Below, one piece after another: positions 55,949 through 64,000 of a stretch of DNA of 64,000 nucleotides. The translations under genes were made by a program, and so were the position numbers. Source of the DNA: Mycolicibacterium sp. CBMA 226 (GTDB lineage: Bacteria > Actinomycetota > Actinomycetes > Mycobacteriales > Mycobacteriaceae); assembly GCF_009729075.1 (NCBI RefSeq), contig NZ_VTGY01000033.1, forward strand, positions 1-64,000. The letters are read 5' to 3'. Each line of letters opens with the position of its first letter. Within the stretch, counting starts at the first letter, position 1. The notes under the pieces were generated by a model that saw nothing but the letters and a program-made list of their open reading frames with translations, was not told the DNA's origin and searched no databases.

Positions 55949-58116
55949 CGCGGCAGGCCCAGCAGGCGCTCACCGGCGACGGTCAGCAGAATCTGTTCCG
56001 TGCCACCGGCGATCGACAGGCAGCGGGTGTTGAGGAAGTACCGGACGTCCGGCGAATCCTCGATACCGGAACCCTCGTGCGCGTCCATGATCGTCTCGGC
56101 CAGGGCCTGGCGGTAGCGCACGCCGATCAGCTTGCGCACGCTCGACGGTGCACCCGGGTCGTGGCCGCCGACGGCCATCTGCGCCGTCAGCTGATCCAGC
56201 AACGAACCCACCTGTGCCGCAACGATGAGCGCGCCAAGGCGTTCCGCTTCGGCGGCGTCCAGCTCGCGGTCCCCGAGCACATCCAGCAGGTGCTCCATGC
56301 CTTTGTCCAGGGCGCCACCGGCGGCCATCGCGACGCGCTCGTTGGCCAGTGTGGTTCGGGCCAGCGCCCAGCCGCCGTCGACGGGGCCGATGACGCAGTC
56401 GTCCGGCACGAACAGGTCGTCCAGGAACACCTCGTTGAACAGCGCTTCACCGGTGATCTCCCGCAGCGGACGGATGTCGATGCCGGGCGAGCTCATATCG
56501 ACGACGAAGTACGTGATGCCCTTGTGCTTGGGCGCGTCAGGGTTGGTGCGCGCCAAGCAGATTCCCCAGTTGGCGCGGTGCGCGTTGGACGTCCACACCT
56601 TCTGGCCCGTCAGCTTCCAGCCCGTCTGCCCATCGCTCCTCTCGTCCGCAGCGACCCTGACGGCCTTGGTTCGCAGAGCCGCCAGATCCGAGCCGGCGCC
56701 CGGCTCGGAGAACAGCTGGCACCAGTACACGTCGCCGGTCAGCGTGCCCGGGATGAACCGGTCGATCTGCTCGGGTGTGCCGTGGCCCAGGATGGTGGGT
56801 GCAGCCCACCAACCGATCGAAATATCCGGGCGCACAATGCTTGCGGCGCTGAGCTCGTCGTCGATCACCAGCTGCTCACCCGGCGACGCGGCGCGACCAT
56901 ACGGCGCGGGCCAGTGCGGCGCCATGAGTCCGGCCTCGGCCAGCGCGGCCTGATGCTTCTCGACGGGCAGCGCGGCGATCTGGGCCACCACGGCGGCGAT
57001 CTCGGGGCGGATCGCCTCGGCCGCACCGGTATCCACGTGCAGCTGACGGCGCAGCCCCGAGCGGGTCAGCTTGGCGACGCGGCGCAGCCACGTGCCGTGG
57101 CCGCCGAGGATCTGCGCGGTGGCATACGCGCGGCGCAGGTACAGGTGGGCGTCGTGCTCCCACGTGAAGCCGATGCCGCCCAGCACCTGAATGCAGTCGC
57201 GCCCATTGTGTTTCGCGGCATCGATGGCGGCGGCGGCAGCCACGGCGGCGGCGATGGACAGCTGCGCGGCGTCGCCTTCTACCGCGGCCTCGGCGACGTC
57301 AGTCGCGGCGACCGCGACCTGCTGCGAACGCAGGAGCATCTCGGCGCACATGTGCTTGACGGCCTGGAAGCTGCCGATCGGCTTGCCGAACTGCTCACGC
57401 ACCTTGGCGTATTCGGCGGCCGTCTCGAGCTGCCAGCGGGCCAGACCCGCGGCCTCGGCTGCCAGCACCGTCACGGCCAGGTCGGCCACCGGCGCGTCGA
57501 TGACGGTCGCCGCGGCGCCGGTCAGTTCGACCCGGGCCAGCGGGCGGGAGAAGTCGGTGGCCTCGAGCGGCGTGACGGTGACGCCGGCGGCAGTGGCGTC
57601 GACCAGCAGCCAGACGTCATGTCTTCCCGTCGCTCCGCTCGCCCCGTTGTCCGCGGGCAGGATCAGCAGGCCGTCGGGCAGGGCACCCAGCACGAACTTG
57701 GCGGTGCCGGTGGCGGCCTGCCCGTCGAAGGCGATGTCGGAGTTCAGGGCCAGGCCCGCGGTGCGCTGTCCGGACGCCAGGTCCTCGAGCAGCGCGGCGT
57801 CGGTGACCAACAGAGTTGCCAGCGCGGTGGTGGCGACGGGTCCGGGCACGAGCGCGGCGGCAGCTTCGTCGACCATGACGCACAGATCGGCGATCGATCC
57901 GCCGGCGCCACCGAGGTCCTCGGAGACCGCGACGCCGAATGTCCCTAGTTCGACCAGACCGTTGTACGGGCCCCGCCACGAATCGCCGGCGTCGTCCGCT
58001 GCGCCTTCCAAAGCACGGACCGCGGCAATGGAACCCGACGCGACAGCCCAGCTACGGACCATTTCGCGAACTTCGGCCCGCTCCGAGTCGACAGTTGTGG
58101 AAGTGATGGACACCAT
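55945..58116 (-). CDS. fadE34: FadE34 (ChsE3), double-length acyl-CoA dehydrogenase
   Basis: This 723-residue protein has two ACAD units in tandem: residues about 1-365 (ending TAQILGGHGTWLRRV) and about 375-723 (WCQLFSEPGAGSDLAAL, NGQKVWTSNAHRANWG-type block, ending GERLLGLPR). It corresponds to Rv3573c. Known role: dehydrogenation in steroid side-chain beta-oxidation (C22/C24 acyl-CoA), acting as an internally duplicated version of the heteromeric ChsE enzymes. ATG at 58116 after TAGGAG. Divergent from kstR with a perfect KstR operator between. Confidence 0.92.
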   Translation of the reverse strand: MVSITSTTVDSERAEVREMVRSWAVASGSIAAVRALEGAADDAGDSWRGPYNGLVELGTFGVAVSEDLGGAGGSIADLCVMVDEAAAALVPGPVATTALATLLVTDAALLEDLASGQRTAGLALNSDIAFDGQAATGTAKFVLGALPDGLLILPADNGASGATGRHDVWLLVDATAAGVTVTPLEATDFSRPLARVELTGAAATVIDAPVADLAVTVLAAEAAGLARWQLETAAEYAKVREQFGKPIGSFQAVKHMCAEMLLRSQQVAVAATDVAEAAVEGDAAQLSIAAAVAAAAAIDAAKHNGRDCIQVLGGIGFTWEHDAHLYLRRAYATAQILGGHGTWLRRVAKLTRSGLRRQLHVDTGAAEAIRPEIAAVVAQIAALPVEKHQAALAEAGLMAPHWPAPYGRAASPGEQLVIDDELSAASIVRPDISIGWWAAPTILGHGTPEQIDRFIPGTLTGDVYWCQLFSEPGAGSDLAALRTKAVRVAADERSDGQTGWKLTGQKVWTSNAHRANWGICLARTNPDAPKHKGITYFVVDMSSPGIDIRPLREITGEALFNEVFLDDLFVPDDCVIGPVDGGWALARTTLANERVAMAAGGALDKGMEHLLDVLGDRELDAAEAERLGALIVAAQVGSLLDQLTAQMAVGGHDPGAPSSVRKLIGVRYRQALAETIMDAHEGSGIEDSPDVRYFLNTRCLSIAGGTEQILLTVAGERLLGLPR

Positions 58117-58155
58117 GGGCTCCTAGCGTTTGGGCGAGAAGGACACGCTTCTCAC

Positions 58156-58169
58156 TAGAACGTGTTCTA
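58156..58169. promoter_or_regulatory. KstR operator between fadE34 and kstR
   Basis: TAGAACGTGTTCTA meets TnnAACnnGTTnnA and its outer arms, TAGAAC and GTTCTA, are exact inverted repeats. It is 40 bp before fadE34 and about 200 bp before kstR; expected to mediate repression of fadE34 and autoregulation. Confidence 0.9.
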
Positions 58170-58371
58170 ATGGTGACAGCAATCGGACGTCAAGTCGATC
58201 GCCATTACAGCAGGACACTCGGGTGTCCCGGGGCGCCTGGAGGTGGGAAATTACCGATCACTTTGCGTATCGTTTTCACCCAATGCGCTACCCGAAGGAA
58301 CTGACCGCCGAATGCCGACACCAGCAACACCCGAGTCCGATTCCGCCGTCCGTCCGCGGGAGGTGACGAAC

Positions 58372-58977
58372 ATGGCCGTACTCACCGAATCCGAGCTCGG
58401 TTCCGAAGCGCAGCGCGAGCGTCGCAAGCGCATTCTGGACGCGACCCTCGCCATCGCCTCCAAGGGCGGCTACGAGGCAGTTCAGATGCGCGCGGTCGCA
58501 GAACGCGCCGACGTGGCCGTCGGCACCCTGTACCGCTACTTCCCATCCAAGGTGCACCTGCTGGTGTCCGCGCTGGGCCGCGAGTTCGAGCGCATCGACG
58601 CCAAGACCGACCGCGCGTCGCTGACGGGCGGTACGCCGTACCAACGTCTCAACGTGATGGTCAGCAAGCTGAACCGATCGATGCAGCGCAATCCGCTGCT
58701 GACCGAGGCCATGACTCGTGCTTTCGTGTTCGCCGACGCGTCCGCGGCCGGTGAGGTTGATCACGTCGGCAAGCTCATGGACTCGATGTTCGCCCGCGCC
58801 ATGAGTGACGGCGAACCCACCGAGGACCAGTACCACATCGCCCGCGTCATCTCCGACGTGTGGCTGTCGAACCTGCTGGCCTGGCTGACTCGCCGCGCGT
58901 CGGCCACCGACGTCACCAAGCGGCTCGATCTGGCGGTGCGACTGCTGATCGGCGACGGCGAGCACCCTAAAATCTGA
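58372..58977 (+). CDS. kstR: KstR, TetR-family master repressor of cholesterol catabolism
   Basis: This protein has 201 residues from ATG 58372 with GGGAGG upstream. The first 70 residues, including the HTH MRAVAERADVAVGTLYRYFPSKVHLLVSAL, are almost those I recall for Rv3574. It represses side-chain and ring A/B genes until a 3-oxo-steroid-CoA binds. An ATG at 58312 would add 20 residues but has no ribosome site. The 200-bp leader contains GGACAC/GTGTCC (58213-58228), a short hairpin. Stop is 3 bp before otsB. Confidence 0.95.
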   Translation: MAVLTESELGSEAQRERRKRILDATLAIASKGGYEAVQMRAVAERADVAVGTLYRYFPSKVHLLVSALGREFERIDAKTDRASLTGGTPYQRLNVMVSKLNRSMQRNPLLTEAMTRAFVFADASAAGEVDHVGKLMDSMFARAMSDGEPTEDQYHIARVISDVWLSNLLAWLTRRASATDVTKRLDLAVRLLIGDGEHPKI

Positions 58978-58980
58978 CCG

Positions 58981-59724
58981 GTGCTCCCGGCTGATCTGAT
59001 CGCGGCGCTCGACACCGTCGCCGCCACCCCCCGACTGCTCGTCACTTCGGATTTCGACGGCACGCTGTCGCCGATCGTGAACAACCCTGCCGACGCGCGG
59101 GCATTACCCGCCGGCGCCGCCGCCCTTCTGGAGCTGGCGGAGCTGCCGCAGACCTTTGTCGCGCTGGTGTCGGGACGCGCCCTCGACGTCCTGCGCGAGA
59201 TTTCCGAGATGCCGCCGACAGTGCATCTGGTGGGCAGCCACGGCGCCGAGTTCGACACCGGCTTCACCCAGACCGTCGACGACGCGCTGCTGTCCCAGAT
59301 CGTCGATTCGCTCACCGAGATCGCAAGTCGCTACCCGGGCGCAGCAGTCGAGACCAAGCCGGCCAGCGTCGCGTTGCACGTACGCAACGCCTCGGCCGCC
59401 GACGGCGAGGCGGCACTGGCCGCCGCGCGGACGGCCGGCACCCAGTGGGCGGCCGAGGCCACCGCGGGCAAGGCAGTGCTCGAGTTCGCGGTGATCACGA
59501 CCAACAAGGGCTCGGCCATCGACGTGCTGCGCGAGCGTGACGACGCGACCGCCGTGGTGTTCCTGGGCGACGACGTCACCGACGAGAAGGCGTTTGCGCG
59601 GCTGCGCGACGGTGACGTCGGGGTCAAGGTCGGCCCTGGGCCGTCGGCCGCGCAGTACCGCATCGGCTCCCCCGAGGACGTCGCCGAGGCACTGGCGTAT
59701 CTGGCGCGGCGCCGCGCGGGCTAG
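58981..59724 (+). CDS. otsB: Trehalose-6-phosphate phosphatase (short OtsB)
   Basis: This protein has 247 residues from GTG 58981. It is a HAD phosphatase with motif I TSDFDGTLSP, a cap with GSHGAEFD and motif IV LGDDVTDEKAF. It lacks the roughly 130-residue N-terminal extension of mycobacterial OtsB2, so it is the short, single-domain form. Begins three bases after kstR, so both are probably one transcript; the metabolic reason is unclear. It makes trehalose from trehalose-6-phosphate. Its TAG overlaps the stop of the convergent LacI gene. Confidence 0.88.
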   Translation: MLPADLIAALDTVAATPRLLVTSDFDGTLSPIVNNPADARALPAGAAALLELAELPQTFVALVSGRALDVLREISEMPPTVHLVGSHGAEFDTGFTQTVDDALLSQIVDSLTEIASRYPGAAVETKPASVALHVRNASAADGEAALAAARTAGTQWAAEATAGKAVLEFAVITTNKGSAIDVLRERDDATAVVFLGDDVTDEKAFARLRDGDVGVKVGPGPSAAQYRIGSPEDVAEALAYLARRRAG

Positions 59725-60821
59725 GCCGGCGGCCCCGAGGTGCGGCCGCGGACCAGTTCGGTGTCGAGCACCTCGATGACCGGGAGCCCGGACCGCGGCG
59801 GATTGTTCAACAGGTACCCGGCCCGCCGGCCTTTCTCCAGGCTCGGCTGGGCCACGGTGGTCAGCCCGCGGGCCAATGCCTCGGGGACTCCGTCGAAGCC
59901 GGTGACGGTCATCTGACCCGGCACGTAGATGCCGCGCGACCGCAGGTGGTCCATCGCCGAGAGGGCCAGCACGTCGGCGGTGCACATCAGCGCCGTGATG
60001 CGCGGATTGGCTTGCAGCGCAACGGCAGCCGCGGCCCCGCCGGAACTCGGTAGGTGTTCGAAAGTCTCGACCACCGTCAGGGCATCGGGGTTCAGGCCGG
60101 CGGCGGCCATGGCGTCCCGTACCCCGAGAATGCGTTCACACTGCACGTGAAAATGCTGCGCGGTGAGCCGCTCCGGGGCCGCGACGGCCGACTGCGCATC
60201 GCCGTGCGGCCAGTCCCGGCCGAGCCGCATGGTCAGCAGGCCGATCTCCCGATGCCCAAGGCCGACAACATATTCCGCGATCCCGCGCATGGCCGCCCGG
60301 TCATCGATGCAGACCCGGGACGCCCCCTGGAGGTCCTTCGGCTGGTCGACGACGACGATCGGCACGCCGCGCTGTTGCACCACCGGCAGATACGGGTCGT
60401 CGTCAGAGGCGGCGTATACCGCGAACCCGTCGACCCCGGCGGACAGCACCGCCGCGGTGCCGTCCTCGACCGACCGGTTCGGGCCGGCCGCCACCAGCAG
60501 CAGGCCTTGCCCGGCCTCTTCGCACGATTCGGCAAGTCCGGCAACGAAATCCAGCGCCGCCGGATCGCGGAATGAGTAGTTGAGGGGCTCGGTGATGATG
60601 AGCCCGACGGCACCGGCCTTTCTGGTGCGCAGCGACCGGGCCACCGGGTCAGGCCCCGGGTAGCCCATCTCCTTGGCCGCGGCGAGCACCCGGTCGCGCA
60701 GCTCTGGCGACAGCTGATCCGGCCGGTTGTAGGCGTTGGAGATCGTGGTGCGCGAGACCTTCAATTCGGCAGCAAGCGAGGCCAGCGTGGCCCGACGCCT
60801 CGGGTTGGGACTCCTCGGCAT
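59721..60821 (-). CDS. LacI-family regulator (Rv3575c-like)
   Basis: This protein has 366 residues from ATG 60821; a GTG at 60830 is also possible. The N-terminal HTH is RRATLASLAAELKVSRTTISNAYNRPDQLS, followed by the periplasmic-binding-like core with FDGVPEALARGLTTVAQP. Corresponds to Rv3575c. Such regulators sense sugars or nucleosides; target unknown. It is divergent from the znu-like operon and shares the intergenic region with a Zur-like box (60879-60893). Confidence 0.87.
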   Translation of the reverse strand: MPRSPNPRRRATLASLAAELKVSRTTISNAYNRPDQLSPELRDRVLAAAKEMGYPGPDPVARSLRTRKAGAVGLIITEPLNYSFRDPAALDFVAGLAESCEEAGQGLLLVAAGPNRSVEDGTAAVLSAGVDGFAVYAASDDDPYLPVVQQRGVPIVVVDQPKDLQGASRVCIDDRAAMRGIAEYVVGLGHREIGLLTMRLGRDWPHGDAQSAVAAPERLTAQHFHVQCERILGVRDAMAAAGLNPDALTVVETFEHLPSSGGAAAAVALQANPRITALMCTADVLALSAMDHLRSRGIYVPGQMTVTGFDGVPEALARGLTTVAQPSLEKGRRAGYLLNNPPRSGLPVIEVLDTELVRGRTSGPPA

Positions 60822-60878
60822 GTTTGTGACGCTAGCGCATCCGATTCGCGCCGCAAGGTGACGGTGCACTAGATTTAT

Positions 60879-60893
60879 TGCAAACGGTTTTCA
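60879..60893. promoter_or_regulatory. Zur-like operator upstream of the Zn/Mn ABC transporter
   Basis: TGCAAACGGTTTTCA is an inverted repeat (TGcAAAC/GTTTTCA, one mismatch) resembling the mycobacterial Zur box TGAAAAT-n-ATTTTCA. It is 26 bp before the substrate-binding protein start, in an AT-rich pocket. Confidence 0.65.
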
Positions 60894-60918
60894 TTAACAC
60901 TAACCCGCAGGAGCACAC

Positions 60919-61818
60919 ATGACCCGGACCAGGCTCGTCGCACTGTCCGCATTGACCGCGCTGACCATCGCCGGCTGCGGGTCGCAAGGCGACTCCGCAC
61001 ACCAGGCCAAGGTGGTCGCCACCACAAACGTCTGGGGCAGCGTCGCCACCGCGGTCGCCGGCGGGCACGCCGACGTCAAATCGATCCTCACGAATGCCGC
61101 CGCCGACCCGCACTCCTACGAGGCCTCCCCGGCCGACGCGGCCGCCATCGCCGACGCCACCCTGGTCGTCATCAACGGCGGCGGCTATGACCATTGGGCC
61201 GACGACGTCCTGAAGAACCACAAGAACGTCACCACCGTGGACGCCTACTCGCTGCTGCCGCACAGCGCCGCGGGTGAGGCCAACGAGCACGTCTTCTACA
61301 ACATGGCCGTGGCCAAGGCCGTCGCCGCGAAGATCGCCGACGACCTGGCCGGCTCCGACCCGGCGCATGCCGATGCCTACCGCGCCAACGCCGCGGAATT
61401 CGGGAAGCAGACCGACGCCATCGCGGCCACCGAACACGGCATCGGCCAGAAGCACCCCGGCGCCGCCGTGGTCGCGACCGAGCCCGTCGCGCACTACCTG
61501 CTGGCCGCCGCCGGCGTCACCGACAGCACTCCGCACGGGTTCGCGGCCGCCGCCGAAGACGGCCACGACCCGGCCCCGGCCGACGTGGCCGCGATGCTCG
61601 ACCTGATCAACGGTCACAAGATGGACGCCCTGGTGGTGAACAAGCAGACCGAGACGGCCGTGACCAAGCAGCTGCAGGATGCGGCCAACAAGGCAGCGCT
61701 GCCCATCGTCGAGGTCACCGAGACGCTGCCCGACGGACAGGACTTCCTGACCTGGCAGCGCCAGACCGCCGAGGCCCTGGCACACCAGTTGGATGCCGCA
61801 CCCGTAGCCGCGCGATAG
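60919..61818 (+). CDS. znuA: Zn/Mn ABC transporter substrate-binding lipoprotein
   Basis: This 299-residue cluster A-I (ZnuA/TroA-type) binding protein has a signal peptide with the lipobox LTIAGC (Cys20) that indicates a lipid anchor on the outer face of the membrane. Likely metal ligands are His in ADPHSYE, His in ANEHVFYN, and an acidic residue in the C-lobe (VVATEPVAHYL). ATG at 60919 after GCAGGAG. First gene of a three-gene ABC operon behind a Zur-like box, so zinc uptake is favoured over manganese. Confidence 0.88.
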   Translation: MTRTRLVALSALTALTIAGCGSQGDSAHQAKVVATTNVWGSVATAVAGGHADVKSILTNAAADPHSYEASPADAAAIADATLVVINGGGYDHWADDVLKNHKNVTTVDAYSLLPHSAAGEANEHVFYNMAVAKAVAAKIADDLAGSDPAHADAYRANAAEFGKQTDAIAATEHGIGQKHPGAAVVATEPVAHYLLAAAGVTDSTPHGFAAAAEDGHDPAPADVAAMLDLINGHKMDALVVNKQTETAVTKQLQDAANKAALPIVEVTETLPDGQDFLTWQRQTAEALAHQLDAAPVAAR

Positions 61819-61836
61819 CCGGGATAACTTGTAGCC

Positions 61837-62649
61837 GTGCCTTCCGATCCCTCGCCCACCACGGCGGTCGCCGAACTGACCGGCGCGCGGCTGTCATTCG
61901 GTGACCGCGTGCTCTGGGACCGGCTGGATCTGACAGTGCGCCGTGGCGAATTCATCGCGGTGCTCGGCCCGAACGGCACCGGCAAGACGTCACTGCTGAA
62001 GGTGCTGCTGCGCCAGCAGCCGCTGACGGCCGGCCGGATGACCACCACCGGCGCTATCGGCTATGTGCCGCAGCACCGCTCGCTCGACACGGGGCTGACG
62101 CTGCGCGGCCGTGATCTGGTCGGCCTCGGCTGCGACGGGCATCGCTGGGGCTTCGCCGGCCCGCGGACGCGGGCGCAGCGACGCGCCGTGGTGATCAAGG
62201 CCCTGGACCAGGTCGACGGCGCCCGGCTGGCTGACGTCCCCGTGTCGGTGATGTCCGGCGGCGAGCTGCAGCGTGTCCGCATCGCCCAGGCGCTGGCGTC
62301 CGACCCCGCCCTGCTGTTGTGCGACGAACCGCTGCTCAACCTCGACCCTGCCAACGCGAAACTGGTGTCGAGCCTCATCGACCAGCGCCGCAAGGATGCC
62401 GGCACGGCCGTCCTGTTCGTCACCCATGAGGTGAATCCGGTGCTGCCGTACGTGGACCGCGTGCTGTATCTGGTCGACGGCCGGTTCCGGATCGGCACCG
62501 TCGAGGAGGTCATGACGTCCGAGACGCTGTCGGCGCTGTACCGCGCCGACATCGAGGTCGCCCGGATCGGCGGCCAGTACGTCGTGGTCGGCCAGGACGG
62601 CGCCGGCGTCGACAACTCCGAGCACGCGAGCGGACACTGCTGTGAATAG
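61837..62649 (+). CDS. znuC: Zn/Mn ABC transporter ATP-binding protein
   Basis: This protein has 270 residues from GTG 61837. Walker A GPNGTGKTSLLK, ABC signature MSGGELQRVRIAQAL, Walker B LLLCDEPLLNLD, and the H-loop VTHE are all in place. It energises uptake together with the permease encoded by the next gene, whose start lies eight bases inside this one. Confidence 0.9.
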   Translation: MPSDPSPTTAVAELTGARLSFGDRVLWDRLDLTVRRGEFIAVLGPNGTGKTSLLKVLLRQQPLTAGRMTTTGAIGYVPQHRSLDTGLTLRGRDLVGLGCDGHRWGFAGPRTRAQRRAVVIKALDQVDGARLADVPVSVMSGGELQRVRIAQALASDPALLLCDEPLLNLDPANAKLVSSLIDQRRKDAGTAVLFVTHEVNPVLPYVDRVLYLVDGRFRIGTVEEVMTSETLSALYRADIEVARIGGQYVVVGQDGAGVDNSEHASGHCCE

Positions 62650-63472
62650 CTTCTTCAACCCCGCACTCACCGCAGACCTCCTGAACCGCGACTTCGTCCA
62701 GCAGGCCGTGCTCGCGGCCGCGCTCCTGGCGCTACTCGGTGGACTGATCGGTCCCTTCATCGTGATGCGGCAGATGTCCTTCGCGGTACACGGTTCCAGC
62801 GAGCTGTCCCTGACCGGCGCCTCGTTCGCGCTGCTCACCGGACTCAACGTCGGCCTGGGCGCCCTCGTCGGAAGCGCCCTGGCGGCAATCCTTTTCGGCA
62901 TCCTCGGGCAGCGATCGCGGGAGCGCGACTCGGCCATCGGCGTGGTGCTGGCCTTCGGCCTCGGTCTGGCCGTGCTGTTCATCCACCTGTATCCCGGCCG
63001 CACCGGCACAAGTTTCGCGTTGCTCACCGGACAGATCGTCGGCGTCGGCTATTCGGGCCTGACGCTGCTGGCGGTGGTCACCGTGCTGGTGGTCGCGATC
63101 CTCGCGGCCTGCTACCGGCCGCTGCTGTTCGCCACCGCCGACCCGGAAGTGGCTGCGGCACGCGGGGTTCCGGTGCGTGCGCTGGGCATCGTGTTCGCCG
63201 CGCTGGTCGGCGTCGCCGCCGCGCAGGGCGTGCAGATCGTCGGGGCGCTGCTGGTGATGTCGCTGTTGATCACCCCCGCCGCCGCGGCGGGCCGGGTGTT
63301 CAGCTCCCCCGTCACGTCGATGGTGGCATCGGTGGTGTTCGCCGAGATCGCCGCGGTCGGCGGCATCGTGCTGTCCCTGGCACCGGGCGTCCCGGTGTCG
63401 GTGTTCGTCACCTCGATCTCATTCGGCATCTACCTCCTGTGCTGGGGCGCGGGAAGCCTCAGTCGCCGATAG
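62642..63472 (+). CDS. znuB: Zn/Mn ABC transporter permease
   Basis: This 276-residue integral membrane protein of the ABC-3 family has about eight helices; VMRQMSFAVHGSSELSLTGASFAL is the conserved early block and LLVMSLLITPAAAAGRV the late one. The start GTG 62642 overlaps the ATPase gene. Completes the zinc-type importer; it converges on a sulfurtransferase gene with a 3-bp gap. Confidence 0.9.
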   Translation: MNSFFNPALTADLLNRDFVQQAVLAAALLALLGGLIGPFIVMRQMSFAVHGSSELSLTGASFALLTGLNVGLGALVGSALAAILFGILGQRSRERDSAIGVVLAFGLGLAVLFIHLYPGRTGTSFALLTGQIVGVGYSGLTLLAVVTVLVVAILAACYRPLLFATADPEVAAARGVPVRALGIVFAALVGVAAAQGVQIVGALLVMSLLITPAAAAGRVFSSPVTSMVASVVFAEIAAVGGIVLSLAPGVPVSVFVTSISFGIYLLCWGAGSLSRR

Positions 63473-63475
63473 CGG

Positions 63476-64000
63476 TCAGTCGCCGACAGCCACCGGCCGC
63501 CCGGGCTCGTTACTCCATTGCGACCACGAGCCGGGGAACAGTGCCACGTCGCGGCCCGCGGCCGCCAGCGCGGCGACCGCCACCGCCGCGGTGACGCCCG
63601 ACCCGCAGTAGACGCCGTCAACCTCGGCGTGCTCGGTGCGTAGCGTGCCGTCGGCAGCCAGCAGGCTCGGCAGATTGACCGCACCCGGAATGTGCCCGGC
63701 GATGGGGTCCATGGGTTCGACGTCGCCGCGGAACCGTTCCGGCGCGCGCACATCACCTAACCGCGGGCCCAGTGCCGCGGCCTCGTCCGCGGTCAGGGTC
63801 GGCATGGCACCGGCATAGAGGTCCTGGTGCGCAACGGTGACATCGCCCGGTTCCGGTTCGACGTCGCCGCGGTCCAGCGGCCCACCCGACGTGGTCCACG
63901 CGGCCAGCCCACCGTCCAGGATGCGGACGTTCTCGATACCCGCAGCGCGCAGCACCCACCAGGCGCGCGCCGAGCCGGCGCGATTCCAGTCGTCGTAGAC
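63476..64000 (-). CDS. Thiosulfate/3-mercaptopyruvate sulfurtransferase, C-terminal part
   Basis: The frame runs off the right edge; 174 residues of the C-terminal side are present. They show the end of the first rhodanese domain (ILDGGLAAWTTSGG) and the whole second one, with active-site Cys in VYCGSGVTAAVA and the closing SWSQWSNEPGRPVAVG. It transfers sulfur from thiosulfate or 3-mercaptopyruvate to cyanide or thiol acceptors; the CGSGVTA loop is shared by both types. Confidence 0.88.
   Translation of the reverse strand, partial: VYDDWNRAGSARAWWVLRAAGIENVRILDGGLAAWTTSGGPLDRGDVEPEPGDVTVAHQDLYAGAMPTLTADEAAALGPRLGDVRAPERFRGDVEPMDPIAGHIPGAVNLPSLLAADGTLRTEHAEVDGVYCGSGVTAAVAVAALAAAGRDVALFPGSWSQWSNEPGRPVAVGD

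Noticed and set aside
55555-57948. 797-codon open frame on the plus strand
   Set aside because: It is antisense to fadE34 with the composition of a shadow frame; fadE34 shows clear ACAD motifs throughout.
58312-58371. N-terminal extension of KstR from the ATG at 58312
   Set aside because: There is no ribosome site, and the extra residues are Pro/Thr-rich and not part of the TetR fold; the ATG at 58372 has GGGAGG upstream.

Overview
The window is GC-rich actinobacterial DNA. It carries the core of the mycobacterial cholesterol-catabolism regulon (the Rv3540c-Rv3575c region of Mycobacterium tuberculosis) in largely conserved order. Accessory blocks include a type VII (ESX) substrate-like gene pair, a WS/DGAT acyltransferase and an F420/deazaflavin nitroreductase. 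Together these suggest a Mycolicibacterium-like, probably fast-growing, mycobacterium. The names rest on reading protein motifs and gene order; no database search was run. I found no tRNA, rRNA, insertion sequence, prophage or CRISPR array, and no gene-free stretch longer than about 260 bp.

Layout. 1-4120: tail of a Pro/Ala-rich protein, two ESX-associated proteins and a DUF2339 membrane protein. 4217-12102: the side-chain/propionyl-removal operon cyp125-chsE1-chsE2-chsH2-chsH1-ltp2, divergent from fadA5-ddn across a KstR operator. 12124-16653: accessory genes (VOC lipoprotein, NmrA protein, F420-type oxidoreductase, amidohydrolase behind a large palindrome). 16707-21926: two SDR genes divergent from echA20-ipdA-ipdB-ipdC across a KstR2 operator, ended by a 28-bp-stem hairpin. 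22138-30925: accessory block (FUSC membrane protein, FdhF-type molybdoenzyme with LysR, CDF transporter, SDR plus WS/DGAT with a TetR, small lipoprotein). 31021-32823: fadA6 and kstR2. 33007-36804: a four-gene anti-sigma partner-switching module. 36834-44720: ipdF-fadE30 divergent from fadD3-fadE31-fadE32-fadE33-aspB across a KstR2 operator. 44790-46929: DUF4393-type protein and an MHS transporter. 46937-51485: hsaB, hsaC and hsaA divergent from kshB and a secreted protein, with two KstR-type sites. 51540-55948: accessory block (MarR/amidohydrolase, SRPBCC/TetR, bile-acid-symporter-like/LysR). 55945-60821: fadE34 divergent from kstR, otsB, LacI. 60919-64000: Zn/Mn ABC transporter and a truncated sulfurtransferase.

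How it works together. KstR-type operators (TnnAACnnGTTnnA) sit at the heads of the side-chain, ring A/B and kstR units. KstR2-type operators (AnCAAGnnCTTGnT) sit at the heads of the HIP (rings C/D) units and kstR2. Cyp125 and FadA5 start and trim the side chain; ChsE1/E2, ChsH1/H2 and Ltp2 remove the last propionyl unit. KshB supplies electrons for ring opening, and HsaA/B and HsaC open ring A. FadD3, IpdE1/E2, IpdF, IpdC, EchA20, IpdAB and FadA6 dismantle HIP.

Main oddities: hsaD is missing between hsaA and hsaC; an MHS transporter is fused to the end of the hsa operon; a complete anti-sigma module sits beside kstR2; and several accessory promoters carry very symmetric operators (15132-15168, 29868-29920, 52011-52032). 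One TetR gene has its only good Shine-Dalgarno in front of an ATC codon.
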